Source: Capra hircus (Eukaryota > Chordata > Mammalia > Artiodactyla > Bovidae). From it: a DNA stretch of 64,000 nucleotides. The DNA lies in NCBI RefSeq assembly GCF_001704415.2, contig NC_030811.1, positions 77,642,069 through 77,706,068 on the forward strand, given 5' to 3'. The translations under genes and the position numbers were made by a program. Under the pieces are notes generated by a model. It was not told where the DNA came from, searched no databases, and worked only from the letters and a program-made list of their open reading frames with translations. Below are positions 23,506 through 36,710 of the stretch, one piece after another (the stretch's first letter is position 1; the number at the start of each line of letters is the position of its first letter).

Positions 23506-24011
23506 GTTAGCTTGATCCTACTGACGCATGGAAATCCTTTTAGTAAGTATCTCCTTCCCTCTCTGACACCACCCCACCATTTTCAAATACCCAAAGGCTT
23601 CAACTTTCAGCAGAAGACATTAGCTCAGTTCTCTTTCTGGTGATGAAAGAGATATTCTGAATTAAAATTTCTTAAAGTTTCCTAATTTCTACCTCCTTCA
23701 TCTGCATTATTTTCATCCTTAATTCTAATCATCCATCCATCTTATCAAGACTAATCTCTTCTGTTTTCTCTCAAAGTCTAGTTTTTATGTTTTATCAAAG
23801 CTACACATATATTTTAAAGACTCTATACTTCTACAAGGTTTGTTATTCTACAGGTGTACAAGCTTTTATTTTTTAATGAAGACTTCTATCACCCCTCTCC
23901 AACACACTTTTCCATTTTATCCAGACACTTTTAACTCTTTCAGCTGAGTTCTGTTTTACATCAATATCTTTGAATAATTAACTTATGATGGTTCTTGTTT
24001 TTATTTTAGTC
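23506..24011. other. Unique intronic sequence
   Basis: Pyrimidine-rich, nothing recognised. Confidence 0.45.
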
Positions 24012-24222
24012 ACTGTTGTGAAAGTGTCAGTTGCTCAGTCATGTCCAACTCTTTGCGACCCCATGGACTATAGCCCACCAGGCTCCCCTGTCCAAGGGAT
24101 TCCCCAGGAAAGAATATTGGAGTAGGTTGCCATTACCTTCTCCAGGGGATCTTCCTGACCGAGGGATCTAATCCAGGTCTCCCACATTGCAGACATACTT
24201 TACCATACGAGTCACAGGAAAC
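24012..24222 (-). mobile_element. Bov-tA SINE
   Basis: Antisense: GTTGCTCAGTCATGTCCAAC, TAGCCCACCAGGCTCCCCTG, then a decayed tRNA-like part. Confidence 0.9.
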
Positions 24223-25525
24223 TACTGATTTCTTGGTAAAGCAAATGAAGATTTTAGCTCTTCTTGCCCATATTTCTTCATATCACTTCCTTCTTTTTTC
24301 CTCCTCCCATTCTTCCAGCAGAACAAACTTGCATTAGATTGCTATTTAACATTTACTATAATAATACTATGTAAATCTATTTCCAGCAGAACTATGTGCT
24401 GCACTGATTAATTTTCCTTCCTTATATATTTTCACTCTAGATTGAATATTTCCATTTCTACATTTCCACATATTGATCAATATTTCAATTAATTAATTCT
24501 CTTTTCCTTGGATAAACAAATCTCTCAGAATATACAAGAATATTTAATATTTTGTCAAGTTTAACCAATTGAAGACATTTCTCCTAGAGACATCTGACCT
24601 GTTTCAATGTGGACTATGCTCACCTACTACGCAGCAGTCATCCTGGGAGCACCATTTGCCACCATCCTGGGGATTCACTTCGCCTCTTCCCTCTGTTTTA
24701 TCCCCTTTTTCCCAGATCTCATATTTCTTTTTGTAGTTCATTCCCTCATTTTGGCAGAGCACAAAGTCAGAAATATTTCATCAAAAGTTGTATGGGAGCT
24801 ACATTTTTTGGGACTTTGCATGTATGAAAATGTCTTTATACAACCCTCACGAGAGGCAAATTTGACTCAGTATTTCAGGAAAATAGCATAACGAATGCAT
24901 ATTTCCATCTTGCTCCTCTTGTTAATGTCACCACCATTTTTCCAGTCATGCATGCCCTGAAACTTTCCCTAAGTGTCACATTTCAGGTCTCTTTCGCTCT
25001 CTTATCATATCTCCAAATAGCTGGCAAATTCCATGCCCTATAACTCTACAATGTCATCCTTCTATCCTGTAGTATCTCTGCTTCAAAGACCTCCCTCCTG
25101 GACCAAACAATGCCCATGTCACTAGTGTGCTTGTCTCTCCCTTTCAGTTTATCACTTAACTACGTGATTAGCCATAGTAGAGGACGAAGTTGATCACAGC
25201 CTCTTCAAACAGTTTATCTACCCAATCTGTAGTCAAGAAATTTGACTGAAAAAAGAGAGGAAAATGCTACAATTTAAAAACAGTCAGAAAAAGCTCATTG
25301 ACAATAAAGGCAGCTCTCATGGTATGCCAGGTTACAGAGTCTCTTTAGAGGGATTTGCCTTGATGGAACATGTGAGAGGACATAATACAGGAATTTTCCG
25401 CATCAGAAATATCTTCATTTCTGGCCTACCAAGGGTCAATCTCCTTTCATTTTAGCCCAAATTTTCCACCATTAGAATTACTCTTTGGCTTAGACAAGAT
25501 AGAAACTAACTTTAAAGCATATGCT
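24223..25525. other. Unique intronic sequence
   Basis: Contains a 94-residue open frame at 24607-24891 (hydrophobic, no recognised motif), which I regard as chance. No known repeat identified. Confidence 0.4.
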
Positions 25526-25529
25526 ATAG

Positions 25530-25705
25530 TAGATGGGAATGTGAGCCACGGAGTCAAACTGCCTGAGCTTGTTGACGTGCTACCATGTGCCATCAGTAAT
25601 ATCTTGAGGAAGGTTTTTTATCTCTATAAACTCTAGGAATAATAAAGTAGGAGTAATATCAGTAGCATCTTTAAGTAGTTAATTTGAAGAACAAATGAAA
25701 TAATC
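25530..25705 (+). mobile_element. MIR SINE, interrupted by BovB
   Basis: GAGTCAAACTGCCTGAGCTT start and ATAAAGTAGGAGTAATATCA match MIR. The MIR 3' end (TTCCAGGCACTCAG) reappears at about 25955 after the BovB fragment. Confidence 0.65.
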
Positions 25706-25930
25706 CATCAGTTCAGTCGCTCAGTTGTGTCCAACTCTTTGCGACCCCATGGATCGCAGCATGCCACGCCTCTCTGTCCATCACCAACTCCCGGAGTTCA
25801 CTCAGACTCACGTCCGTCGAGTCAGTGATGCCATCCAGCCATCTCATTCTTTGTCATCCCTTCCCCTCCTGCCCCCAATTCCTCCCAGCATCAGAGTCTT
25901 TTCCAATGAATCAACTCTTCGCATGAGGAT
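25706..25930 (-). mobile_element. BovB 3' end, antisense
   Basis: CAGTTCAGTCGCTCAGTTGT through CTTTTCCAATGAATCAACTC; about 220 bp, inserted in the MIR. One of the few antisense BovB copies. Confidence 0.9.
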
Positions 25931-26039
25931 AAAGTACTTAATGTCTGGAAAATTCCAGGCACTCAGAAAAAATTATATATTAAGTACTCTTGTCTGAAAG
26001 AACAGAGATGACATCAAGGATAGTTGCTTTTCCCCATGA

Positions 26040-26185
26040 ATTCTTGCCACAAATTATTGACTGAGCACTTATGTGCCAAACACTATTCAGGATACCTGTT
26101 ATATATTGTTGAGGAATAGAAAATGACAGAATAGAAAAGAAACTTATATTCTAACAAGAAGAGACAGAGAATAAACACATAAAAC
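26040..26185 (-). mobile_element. L2 LINE fragment
   Basis: TTGACTGAGCACTTATGTGC, CAAACACTATTCAGGATACC, ATATTCTAACAAGAAGAGAC, AGAGAATAAACACATAAAA match antisense L2. Confidence 0.65.
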
Positions 26186-26423
26186 ATTTTTTCTAAGTTA
26201 CATAATATTTTATAAAAGGGTTAAATGACCATAAATCAAGGCATTGGCATCTATGGACTATTTAATGAGTAAATTACTGAGATTTTTAACCATTTGTTAA
26301 GACAATACAGAGCAAAAGTTTGACTAGAAAGACTGTATAGGAGCTGAAAGGAAGCAGAGATTTGCAATATGTGGGGTGCAAGCCCCCAGAGGGGTGTATT
26401 GAGTTTGGCTAGGGACCTGTGGG

Positions 26424-26696
26424 GGAGAACGCAATGGCACCCCACTCCAGTACTCTCTTCTGGAAAATCCCATGGATGGAGGAGCCTGGTGGGCTGCAGT
26501 CCATGCAGTCACTAAGAGTCGGAAATGACTGAGCGACTTCACTTTCACTTCACTATCATGCATTGGAGAAGGAAATGGCAACCCACTCCAGTGTTCTTGC
26601 CTGGAGAATCCCAGGGACGGGGGAGCCTGGTGGGCTGCCGTCTACGGGGTTGCACAGAGTCGGACACGACTGAAGCGACTTAGCAGCAGCAGCAGC
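26424..26696 (+). mobile_element. Bov-A2 SINE with perfect 13-bp target-site duplication
   Basis: Full dimer with CAGCAGCAGC tail, flanked by AGGGACCTGTGGG at 26411-26423 and 26697-26709. Little diverged, so relatively young. Confidence 0.97.
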
Positions 26697-26899
26697 AGGG
26701 ACCTGTGGGAGTCAGCAGAAGATCCACAGAGCCTGACTATATTTTAAAAGGAATCACTAAAGTCTTAGAGAGAAACTTCACTTAGTGCATGTACTTGGTC
26801 TAGTTTATACACTGGTGTCCAATAGGTATTTTGAAATTTCAAGGCTATTTTTGTAAGGTTGATAAGTATGACAGAGCATGGTGTACTCTGATGACTGGT

Positions 26900-26921
26900 A
26901 TATGTGTGCACGCACACGCAC

Positions 26922-26958
<37 letters not shown>
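26900..26958. repeat. (CA)n microsatellite
   Basis: Interrupted GCACAC units pass into a long uninterrupted CA run at about 26929-26957. Confidence 0.97.
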
Positions 26959-26959
<1 letters not shown>

Positions 26960-29685
26960 TACCCTTCATTTTTAAAGGCAGAAAGTGGAAGGACTGTGTG
27001 GCAAAAATTCTTAGAATTGAAATTCAGGATATCAGCTTTTTATTTTAATATTTTAGATATGTGGTTCTGGGTTAAAATATCATTTAGTTGATCATCAGTG
27101 TTCTTATTATACGGTGAGGTGAATATTGGGTGTAAAAGGGTATTATAAAAATAAAAACATGAGCACTATGGCAACACAACTGCACTCCTCTTTAGTAATA
27201 TTAATACGCTAAGAAAATACAATTCTAACAAGCTTCATTGATGGTATCTTATTTTAGAATCTTTATAATGGCAATTTCAAATGAATTAATTTCATTAATG
27301 CTAAAATTTCTTAAGAAGAAAAAGTTCTTATACCTAAGGACCCAGGTTGCCCCCTTCTATTGTCTGGGTGTACAATAAGTCAGTTCCTTTGATTACAAGC
27401 TAAAATGTGGGATATAATGATTTTAGTCACTATTTATGAGGATCCTCTGCCTTTTGTTAGACAGACACTTAAGGCCAATAAAGCCTATTGATTAGATTGC
27501 AAGAAGTTTTCTACCCTTTGCTTAATCACTTGAAAAGTGTGAAAGTGCTCATAAAACTTGATTAGTGGACCATTTACTTTTACCCTCAGGCACAGGACCT
27601 TCAATAAGAATACTCACAAAAGAAGATTTTAGATCTATGTGTCTGGGGGAAATAAAGGTATTAGTTGAGGTTAAATCAGCCGGTGCCAGAAGAAGAAAGC
27701 AATTGGCTGAAGAAAGAGAAAGCAACTGGTGATCTATGAACATCTTTCGGAAAGAAATACAATTCTAAAAGTAAGGCAAATAATGTGAAATGTAATGAAA
27801 GGTTATACAAAGGTAATTTATAGTTAAAGGTAATGCATATCTAGAATGGAGAAATAGTTCAAGTTGAAATTCCTGCAGATACTTATTTTTATGCTGAAAT
27901 AATTATAGCCACTTCCCTATCTCAGAAGATTATGAATAGAAAGATGGTAGTGTAGCAAGACTCAGCAGTAATAACAAGTAATCACGCAACATTAGGAACA
28001 GGGTGGAAGCTAGGGAGAATGAACAAGGAAATATAATAGATGATTCATCACACAGCTGAAGTTGAAGCTCACCTTCTTCTATTGCTCTTCTATATTTGGT
28101 TAGTACTTCCCTAAGTGGTATTTAGAAATGCCCAAAATAAATTTTATTATCCAAATTATAGTTTATATATTCATTCTTTATTATGTCTTCCTAACCACTC
28201 TTCCAAAGGAAAAAAATTAAAAGGAATGGAAATGGAGGAAATGTACTAAATTATGTCTTTGCTTTATCACCTATTGCTTTATTTCTTTAAAAAACAACTT
28301 ACTGAATAATTGCTAAATTAAGTAGTGCATGGATCACATTTCCTTCAGGAGTTAATGAAAGCACACAGTACTTGTGCTCAAAAGACATGTTCTGAAGAGG
28401 ATGAATTTGCTCCCAAATGGCTAGCTTATTATTGATACACAGTGCAAGCAGATGAAAGCCACTTGCATTTTGTTACCATGGCAATGGGGGGTGACAATGG
28501 ATTTATTTTTTTAATTCTACTATTTAAATGAAGGAATGTTGCACCTTTTGCCTCAGTAAGAAAAGAGCATGATGTTGGTGGTAAATGTAACTCTAAGGCA
28601 CATTTCCCTTTAGCCTTAGAATATTTCCTAACTTTAGTAAATTGTTTAAGAAAGTCACTGGCTTACCAGAAAGTATTACTATCTAGATGATGGTCAGTCC
28701 AGTAATCTATTAAGATCTATTTTGATGAGCTGAAAGTTCCACAGTGCCCATTGCATTGCACACAGATGCGTCACTGTGTGAGAATCTGAAAAAGTGAATC
28801 CTTTTCTTGTGCATGTTTATTAATATATTTTCTCTTTTTCCCTGGTGTCTCTTAACTGCAAACTGGAGAAAATAAATCTTGACAGCTAGGGTGACTTCCT
28901 GTGGATTCAACCTTTAATTAATTTACTTTTAGATTCCTAAAGACACTTCTTTACTGTATCAGTTACTTACTAGCAAGTGTGAACCCTCTCATGGATTTTT
29001 CTGTGTACTTCCAATAAAAACATTCAGGGGATTCATTGACTGATAGCACTTACCAGTTTTTACATAATCAGCGTAGGTTGTGGGTTCTTTACATTCATTT
29101 TCAATTATATAAAATCCAGAAGTGTGATTTTATACAGACATAGAGCTAAAGCAAGCAAATTAAACGATACAGTTTACTTGATTGGGCCATGGATTCCTAT
29201 GTGATGGATTATAAAGAAATGTGAGATTTATAGATTTCATATCAACTAATAGAGTGAATTGGGTTAAGGTCAGAAAGGAAAACATACCATCCACTTAATC
29301 ACATATTAAGTATAAGATTTATTGCCTCCTCAATAAAACACTATGAATGCTCTATATAATATCAAAGTTGTGACAGCTCCATGTACAAAATACCAGTAGT
29401 AACTATGACTTATTTTCTTAACTGCATATTGCTCTAAACCTTGGGAATTATTTTAAAACTCTCTTATCCTCAGAAATAGGATACTATCTATTATTATTGA
29501 AAACTGCATTGACATATACTACTAGTAATGCTACATATCTTTCAGACACAGAGACATTTTTGAAGAAGACAGCTCTCCTTGAATATCTCTGGATATAAAG
29601 GTTTAGACTAATGTCCCATATGCAACCTATTACTGTCTTACATCTTAACAGTTTGCACTGAGGCAGCTTCACACCCAAATGGATG
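26959..29685. other. Repeat-poor unique interval
   Basis: About 2.7 kb without recognisable transposon or coding region. Repeat-poor intronic DNA can hold conserved regulatory elements, but nothing specific is visible. Confidence 0.45.
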
Positions 29686-29689
29686 GTTT

Positions 29690-29867
29690 CTAACATGCAG
29701 GATGCATCAGAATGACAACGAGGCTTGTTAAACACAGATTGTTGGGTGTCATATCTGCAGTTTGTGATACAGTGAGTCTTGGGTGGGGCCTGAGAATTAG
29801 TATTTCTAAAAAGTTCCCAGGTGATGGTGATGCTTCTAGTCCAGGGACAGTAAATTGAGAACCACTG
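29690..29867 (+). mobile_element. MER5A hAT-Charlie DNA transposon
   Basis: GATGCATCAGAATGACAACG, GGCTTGTTAAACACAGATTG, GGTGGGGCCTGAGAATTAGT, and the terminal GAGAACCACTG. Confidence 0.92.
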
Positions 29868-30470
29868 CTCTAACCTCCCTCATATCTCAGGAAACCCAAA
29901 CTAAAAGCTGTGTTAAATTCCATTGTTAATTTAGCCACAACAGCTCAAAAAGCAAGTGGTTCATGATTTGTCATTGGTCTTAGGGTAATCTATAGGTGTG
30001 TACTGGATTCAGAGAAAACAATTCACTTGTATTTGTGGTGTACAGGTGAATGGAGTTGCCAGAAGTACACTGGAAAATCACAGTATTCTTTTATGCTATT
30101 GGACATTGCTTTTTTACAGTTCTCTTAGGAGTTAATCAAATTTGGGGGAAAAAATCAACACCTCCATTTATGCTTTCTTATAAGTAACTTTCATTACTAC
30201 TTGAAATAATTAAACTATCTTGGCCCTACATGTGCAACAATATGGCTTAAATGCTGAAAAACATAGGAGGCTTGTATATGGCTCATCAGGAGTGACTAAG
30301 GCAAGAAAAACAAGTATCTAATGCAGAAAATCTCCTGTATTATGAAGAAAACTATGGTGAATGAAATAAGAAGACATAAATGAAAAATGTGTGAATCTCC
30401 AACAACCAAGATCAAATGTAACATCTGATGTTATCTGTGCCAAAGTATTGGATGTACTAAATGATAAATT
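29868..30470. other. Unique intronic sequence
   Basis: Nothing recognised. Confidence 0.45.
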
Positions 30471-30485
30471 ATAGCTTGTCTACAA

Positions 30486-30795
30486 CCCATCCATTCTGAA
30501 GGAGATCAGCCCTGGGATTTCCTTGGAAAGAATGATGCTAAAGCTGAAACTCCAGTACTTTGGCCACCTCATAAGAAGAGTTGACTCATTGGAAAAAACT
30601 CTGATGCTGGGGGGGATTGGGGGCAGGAGGAGAAGGGGACAACCCAGGATGAGATGGCTGGATGGCATCACGGACTCGATGGACGTGAGTCTGAGTGAAC
30701 TCTGGGAGATGGTGATGAATAGGGAGGCCTGGTGTGCTGCGATTCATGGGGTCGCAAAGAGTCGGACATGACTGAGCGACTGAGCTGAACTGAAC
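30486..30795 (+). mobile_element. BovB 3' fragment with target-site duplication
   Basis: 310 bp of BovB 3' end, flanked by TGTCTACAA at 30477-30485 and 30796-30804. Little diverged and strongly 5'-truncated. Confidence 0.95.
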
Positions 30796-30896
30796 TGTCT
30801 ACAATTATACTAAACAGACTAAATCGGGGGATGGGCAGCTACATTGTGGAATTAGTATCCATAACGCTCTCTACTGGAACAAATTATTTAGAAGAC

Positions 30897-31110
30897 ATAT
30901 TCATGGCACAGTGGTAAAGAATCCACTTGCTAGCGCAGAAGACACAGGAGATACAGGTTCAATCCCTGGGTCAGGAAAATGCCCTGGAGTAGGAAATGGC
31001 AACCCACTCCAGTATTATAACCTGGAAAATTCCATGAACAGAGGAGCTTAGCGGACGGGCTACATCAATGGCCTCACAAATAACTGGACATGACAGAGCA
31101 CACACACATG
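30897..31110 (+). mobile_element. Bov-tA SINE
   Basis: GGCACAGTGGTAAAGAATCC head, TTCAATCCCTGGGTCAGGAA, AATGGCAACCCACTCCAGTA, decayed 3' part. Confidence 0.9.
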
Positions 31111-33600
31111 TATGCATGCACGTGACCCACCAAGTCTTTCATCACTTCTATGACTCTATTTACAGTTATGTCCCTGCTCTAAACACCAGAGAAGACGTGA
31201 GTCAGAGGTAAAAAATGTCATCAGAAAGCCAAAGTTTATTTCACTGATCTTTCTCAGTTGAACTCAAAGCCCATGACACTAAGTAAGAAAGACAGGCAAC
31301 ATTTGCAGGTTATCGTTTTTAAAGTTGATGCATGCATGTACATTTTCAGTTTTAAGGCTTCTACACTAAATGATCATACTTGATTACTGACAGTAACAAG
31401 ACATTGTTGACGGCACACACACTGAGGAAGACCTGGGGCAAAATGAACGATTTCCTAATTGCACAGCATTTGAGTTATTACAGCTTTGATGACAAAGAAT
31501 TAGAAAACTAAACCTTAACCGTTCCTTCACAACAAAGTTCATCTCTTCTACCTGAGAGATTGTTGAGGAATCTTTAGCTGAACAAATTACTTTCTTCAGC
31601 ACAATTCTGCCTTTACCTCAGTCACATTCACAGCCTAGATGTAGAGACATGACTAAATAAAATGACTCATCCAAGGAAAATCCGATTTCTAGATAACTGT
31701 TCTTGGCTGTTTGATCCACAGTTGCAATATATAATAATCCTAATTCCGGGATAAAGGAACACTGTATCTTCACTGACAAATCAGGGTAGTAAACCATAAT
31801 CTTAAAGAGTCTTAAGTTATTAATTTCCTAATTTTTTAAGAGAATAGAAAATGTTACCAATTAATTCCATTTTGAAATTTTATTTTAATTTTCCAATATT
31901 TAATGTAGATATATTCTATATCTGGCATTCTATAGGATTAATAAAAATATATTTTGATTACCTAATTTATGATTTAATAGATAATGTTTCAAAATTACAT
32001 ACTGGGCTAAAGGAAAGAGCTATAGTGACTTTTTATAGAAACAGTATATATTTAGCTTGAAGCTTTTAGATTCTTCTCATGTAAGTTAATTTGGGCCAGA
32101 ACTAAACTACAGAGATACTACCAGCCCTCTGAGCAATACACAGACACTCTACTCTTTGACCTTCATTGCATATAAGGTTTAGTGGATCATAGCTTTATCA
32201 TTTTACCTCTATTAGAATCTTACAATGACATTAACTTTTAGTATCACCATATGGCTCTATAGCATTCTATATTCTAAAATGCCCAAGGTAGGTCATAGAA
32301 TATGAAGGCTATAGACTACCAGAAAATCCAGATGGAGGGAAGAAGACATTTAACTAATCAGGAATTTTGAAACACTGACAGGTTTGTCAGATTATATTGT
32401 GCAGGTCATATAGCTGAATGATCATTTTTCATTTATTGAGGTTCTCAGGTATACACATGTCAAACAATTATGGAGGGAAGAAAAGAGGAAGGGTGAGTCA
32501 GTCATGAAATGCTGAGCCATATGGCCCAGCTCCTCTTTAAGAAACCAAGGAAAAACTATTTGACTTGATCAAATGAAATAATCGGCATTTGAAGGAAAAA
32601 AATAAACAAACAGTACCTTGCCTTTTTTTTTTTTAAGCTAACAAACAATTTTATGCCTCTGAAGGTTAAACAAAAAAGGGATGGCCGGAAGAAGCAAAAT
32701 ACTGTTTCTGCCTTTCTAAGACCTAAATGTCAGACATGCAACCATCAGCAACCTAGCCTTGACCTATGTGATCCTTTAGGTTTGAAGGACAGTAGGACTC
32801 AGTTTCTATGCAGCTATCATAAGTTCCCAGACCCTCTAGTCTTCTTTCCAGGTTACTATGCACACTTCTTTACTTCTTTTTAATAGCAAATTAAAAGTGA
32901 TACAGGTTACAGGAATGTATAAAATGAGCTGTCAAATATTCATTTGTGACCTTTGTTGGAAATATGTATATAAAAATATCAGAATAAAATCACATGGTAA
33001 CAAATATATTTGGCTTTATAGATTCTCAAATCAGTGTTTCTGATTTGCAATTATGAAAGATTAAAAGAAGTCTTACAAATCAGAACATATAAAATAAAAT
33101 TTTAAGGACATTTCAAAAGAATATTAATTAAGGTACTCCTGTACAAGTTATTGAATTAAATACTGAATTATCAAAATAAATATTAGTTTCTTTGGAGAGA
33201 ATATTTGTAATTTTAGATAAATCCATATTTACTGTATCAAGAACACAAAACACAAGGTTATCTGCCAGGATCAATTGAGACAAAGTACAAAAGGAGATGA
33301 GAACACCATCAGTGCAGCTGTTGACTCAGAAACCTCCCCAGAGAAGCATGAGTGGTTGGGGAGTTAACATCTGATAGGGTGACAGTCCTCTGGCTTTCAA
33401 ACCCAAAGTATTAAGGACTGCCCCCTAGAAGGAGGATTAAAAATCTGGTAGTTAAAAAAAAACTAGAAAGGCAAAGGCTGGCCAAACTGGACTGTAGGGC
33501 ATTAATGAATCCATATTAAAATCAACATTCTTTGTAGGTTTAAGAAAAGCTAAGCATTCTGTACCTCCCCAAACAGTTACACTTCAATGGTTCCTTTGGA
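31111..33600. other. Repeat-poor unique interval
   Basis: No coding gene or clear transposon. A 76-residue open frame at 32653-32883 has no recognised motif. Confidence 0.4.
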
Positions 33601-33622
33601 GTGTGTGTGTGTGCGCGCGCAC
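33600..33622. repeat. Short (GT)n(GC)n tract
   Basis: GTGTGTGTGTGTGCGCGCGC: alternating purine-pyrimidine next to the 3' side of a SINE. Confidence 0.85.
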
Positions 33623-33627
33623 CTATG

Positions 33628-33836
33628 CGTAGTACTCAGTTGTGCCTGACTCTTTGTGGCCCCATCAACTGTAGCCCACGAGGCTGCTCTGTCTGTGGAA
33701 TTTTCCAGGCAAGGATAGTGGTGTGGGGTGTCATTTCCTACTCCAAGGGATCTTCTCAGCCCAGAGATTAAGCCCATATTTCTCACATCTCCTGCATTGG
33801 TAGGCAGATTTTTTAACATCACATCACCTGGGAATA
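33628..33836 (-). mobile_element. Bov-tA SINE
   Basis: Antisense, diverged: TGCCTGACTCTTTGTGGCCC, TTTCCAGGCAAGGATAGTGG, CTCCTGCATTGGTAGGCAGA. Confidence 0.88.
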
Positions 33837-34130
33837 TCTCCTTTGGAATAAGGATTGCTAAACATTTTCTAAAAGGGTTAAACAGCAATTAGCTAGGCAT
33901 TTCCAGGCATAACTCATAGCGGTATCTGTTAAACCCTATCACTATAAGGGCAAGCAGTCACAGATAATGCATAAAGGAATGAGTGTGGCTGTTTTTCAAT
34001 AAATCTTTATTTATAAGACAATAGGCTGGGTATGGTCTGCAAGTGGTGGCCTATCCATCTCTGCATCAGGTCTTTTGCCCCTTTGTGTCTTGATGCTCTT
34101 TTCTCATCAGCCTGTACTTGTAAACCAAAG

Positions 34131-34342
34131 AAAGAAAAAGCAAAGTTGCTTAGTCATGTTCTACTCTGCAACCCCATGGACTGTGGCCTGCCAGGCTCCT
34201 CTGTCCACGGGATTTTCCAGGCAAGAATACTGTAACGGGTGGCCATTTCCTTCTCTAGGGGTTCTTCCCAACCTAGGGATCAAACCCAGGTCTCCCACAC
34301 TGCAGGCAGACTCTTTATCACCTGAGCCACCAGAGAATCTGC
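34131..34342 (-). mobile_element. Bov-tA SINE
   Basis: Antisense: CAACCCCATGGACTGTGGCC, CCCAACCTAGGGATCAAACC, ACTGCAGGCAGACTCTTTAT, GAGCCACCAGAGAA. Confidence 0.93.
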
Positions 34343-35019
34343 AACTGAAATGCTGGAATTTGGGTACACCACCTTACTATAGAGAAAAAATATGACTGTT
34401 TCTGATAGTGTGACCAGTGTTAAGTGTAACATTTCACATATATGTTCATCATCCCTTTGAAAATTCCTTAAAACATAACTAGGTGGGTTTCTAATACACA
34501 GGAAAAAAAAGGGAGGAAAATCTATGAGAAAGACAAATAGACATCTGTCCCCCAAGAAGCAAAACTGCCCTAAAGGAATATTTGAACTAATTTCAACACA
34601 TAACTGCAAGGAGAATTATGTGACTTGTGACACTACGCCAAGTGTAGAAACATACCTGTTCCTATAAGTAGAGCAGTGAACGAGCTTCTCCGTGCCCTAG
34701 GTACAGTACTCAGGGTGTTGCATCTTTATGTGGTAAATAATTATATCTTGTTGACCTTGTTACCATGGGGCATAACTTCATTAACAATGATTCTAACAGC
34801 CTATGGAATTCAGCAGATATTTAAGATAGGGAAGAAGTATTGAGCCTCTAAGTACTTCTGAACTTCAAAAGTAAATTTTATATGTTATATGTATAACGAC
34901 CCATATGTATGCTAGATATCTACCATGGGAATCAAGTTACATGTGATTTGTAGGAGAAACTGACAGTCACATTCACATTTTATATGTGCTAAGAAATTAA
35001 TTATTTCCTGATATCTCAT
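34343..35019. other. Unique intronic sequence
   Basis: Nothing recognised. Confidence 0.45.
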
Positions 35020-35132
35020 GCTCATGCTCAGGCACACTTCAGTTGTGTCTGCTCTGTGCAATCCCATGGACTGTAGCCCCCCAGGCTCCTCTGTCCATGG
35101 GATTTTCCAGGCAAGAATACTGGAGTGGGTAT
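35020..35132 (-). mobile_element. Bov-A monomer-type SINE fragment
   Basis: CACACTTCAGTTGTGTCTGC to AATACTGGAGTGGGT; no tRNA-like part. Confidence 0.88.
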
Positions 35133-35549
35133 TTTCTAACATAAATATCAGCAATCACACGATGAATCTGAAAAATATATAGATGCCTATAAGCTGTATG
35201 TTTAAGATCATATCTTAACACTAGAATAATACATAAAAACAAGACAAAGAAAAAGAGAATTATCTTAGGCTAAGCAATTTAACATATTTGATTATTCATT
35301 GCATTAAAGCAAAATATTAAAATAATTAGAGGGATTTCTCTTGCTGAGACAATCTGCCAATTTTTAATATATTCAGTAATACAGTTTTGAAATTTTTTTA
35401 AACCAATTTATCATTTGTCCAAAGACATATGGATGTTTGTGAATGGATCTTTAGCTACTAGAAAAAAGAAAAAGATATGACTGATGAATATAGCAAAGGA
35501 AGGAATTTTAGGGGAAGTTTATTTGTATAAAAAATAATATTAATAAGTA
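35133..35549. other. Unique AT-rich sequence
   Basis: Nothing recognised before the BovB copy. Confidence 0.45.
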
Positions 35550-36547
35550 CTAATGCCTCTTGAGAAATCTGTATGCAGGTCAGGAAGCAACAGTTAGAAC
35601 TGGACATGGAACAACAGACTGGTTCCAAACAGGAAAAGGAGTACGTCAAGGCTGTATATTGTCACCCTGCTTATTTAACTTCTATGCAGAGTACATCATG
35701 AGAAACGCTGGACTGGAAGAAACACAAGCTGGAATCAAGATTGCCGGGAGAAATATCAATAACCTCAGCTATGCAGATGACACCACCCTTATGGCAGAAA
35801 GTGAAGAGGAACTAAAAAGCCTGTTGATGAAAGTGAAAGAGGAGAGTGAAAAAGTTGGCTTAAAGCTCAACATTCAGAAAACAAAGATCATGGCATCTGG
35901 TCCCATCACTTCATGGCAAATAGATGGGGAAACAGTAGAAACAGTGTCAGACTTTATTTTTCTGGGCTCCAAAATCACTGCAGATGGTGACTGCAGCCAT
36001 GAAATTAAAAGACGCTTACTCCTTGGAAGAAAAGTTGTGATCAACCTAGATAGTATATTCAAAAGCAGGGACATTACTTTGCCGACTAAGGTCCGTCTAG
36101 TCAAGGCTATGGTTTTTCCAGTAGTCATGTATGGATGTGAGAGCTGGACTGTGAAGAAAGCTGAGCACCAAAGAATTGATGTGGTGTTGGAGAAGACTGT
36201 TGAGAGTCCCTTGGACTGCAAGGAGATCCAACCAGTCCATTCTGAAGGAGATCAGCCCTGGGATTTCTTTGGAAGGAATGATGCTAAAACTGAAACTCCA
36301 GTACTTTGGCCACCTCATGTGAAGAGCTGACTCATTGGAAAAGACTCTGATGCTGGGAGGGATTGGGGGCAGGAGGAGAAGGGGACGGCAGAGGATTTAG
36401 ATGGCTGGATGGCATCACCAACTCAATGGACGTGAGTCTGAGTGAACTCCGGGAGTTGGTGATGGACAGGGAGGCCTGGCGTGCTGCAATTCATGGGGTC
36501 GCAAAGAGTCGGACAAAACTGAGCGACTGAACTGAACTGAACTGAAC
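35550..36547 (+). mobile_element. BovB LINE 3' third
   Basis: Begins at TGCCTCTTGAGAAATCTGTA. The RT frame stays open from block B (GKGVRQGCILSPCLFNFYAE) through YADD to about 36190. An 11-base loss relative to sister copies after AATTGATG at 36175-36182 shifts the frame. Ends in repeated ACTGA units. TAATATTAATAAG on the left and TAATATTTATTAAG on the right are a possible diverged target-site duplication. Confidence 0.93.
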
Positions 36548-36574
36548 TAATATTTATTAAGTTCTAACCCTGTG

Positions 36575-36696
36575 GCAACCCACTCCAGCATTCTTGCCTG
36601 GAGAATCCCAGGGACGGGGGAGCCTGGTGGGCTGCCATCTATAGGGTCATGCAGAGTTGGACACGATTGAAGCAACTTAGCAGCAGCAGCAGCAGC
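36575..36696 (+). mobile_element. Bov-A monomer with target-site duplication
   Basis: Equivalent to the second Bov-A2 monomer (CACTCCAGCATTCTTGCCTG through the CAGCAG tail), flanked by AACCCTGTG at 36566-36574 and 36697-36705. Confidence 0.93.
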
Positions 36697-36710
36697 AACC
36701 CTGTGTCAAG

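Noticed and set aside
24607..24891. 94-residue hydrophobic open frame
   Set aside because: No recognised motif, no splice or promoter context, and a competing overlapping frame of similar length; likely chance.
26831..27091. Open frame with a His-Thr repeat
   Set aside because: The repeat is just translation of the (CA)n microsatellite.
32653..32883. 76-residue open frame near a T-rich tract
   Set aside because: No known domain, no supporting splice sites, no recognisable homologue.
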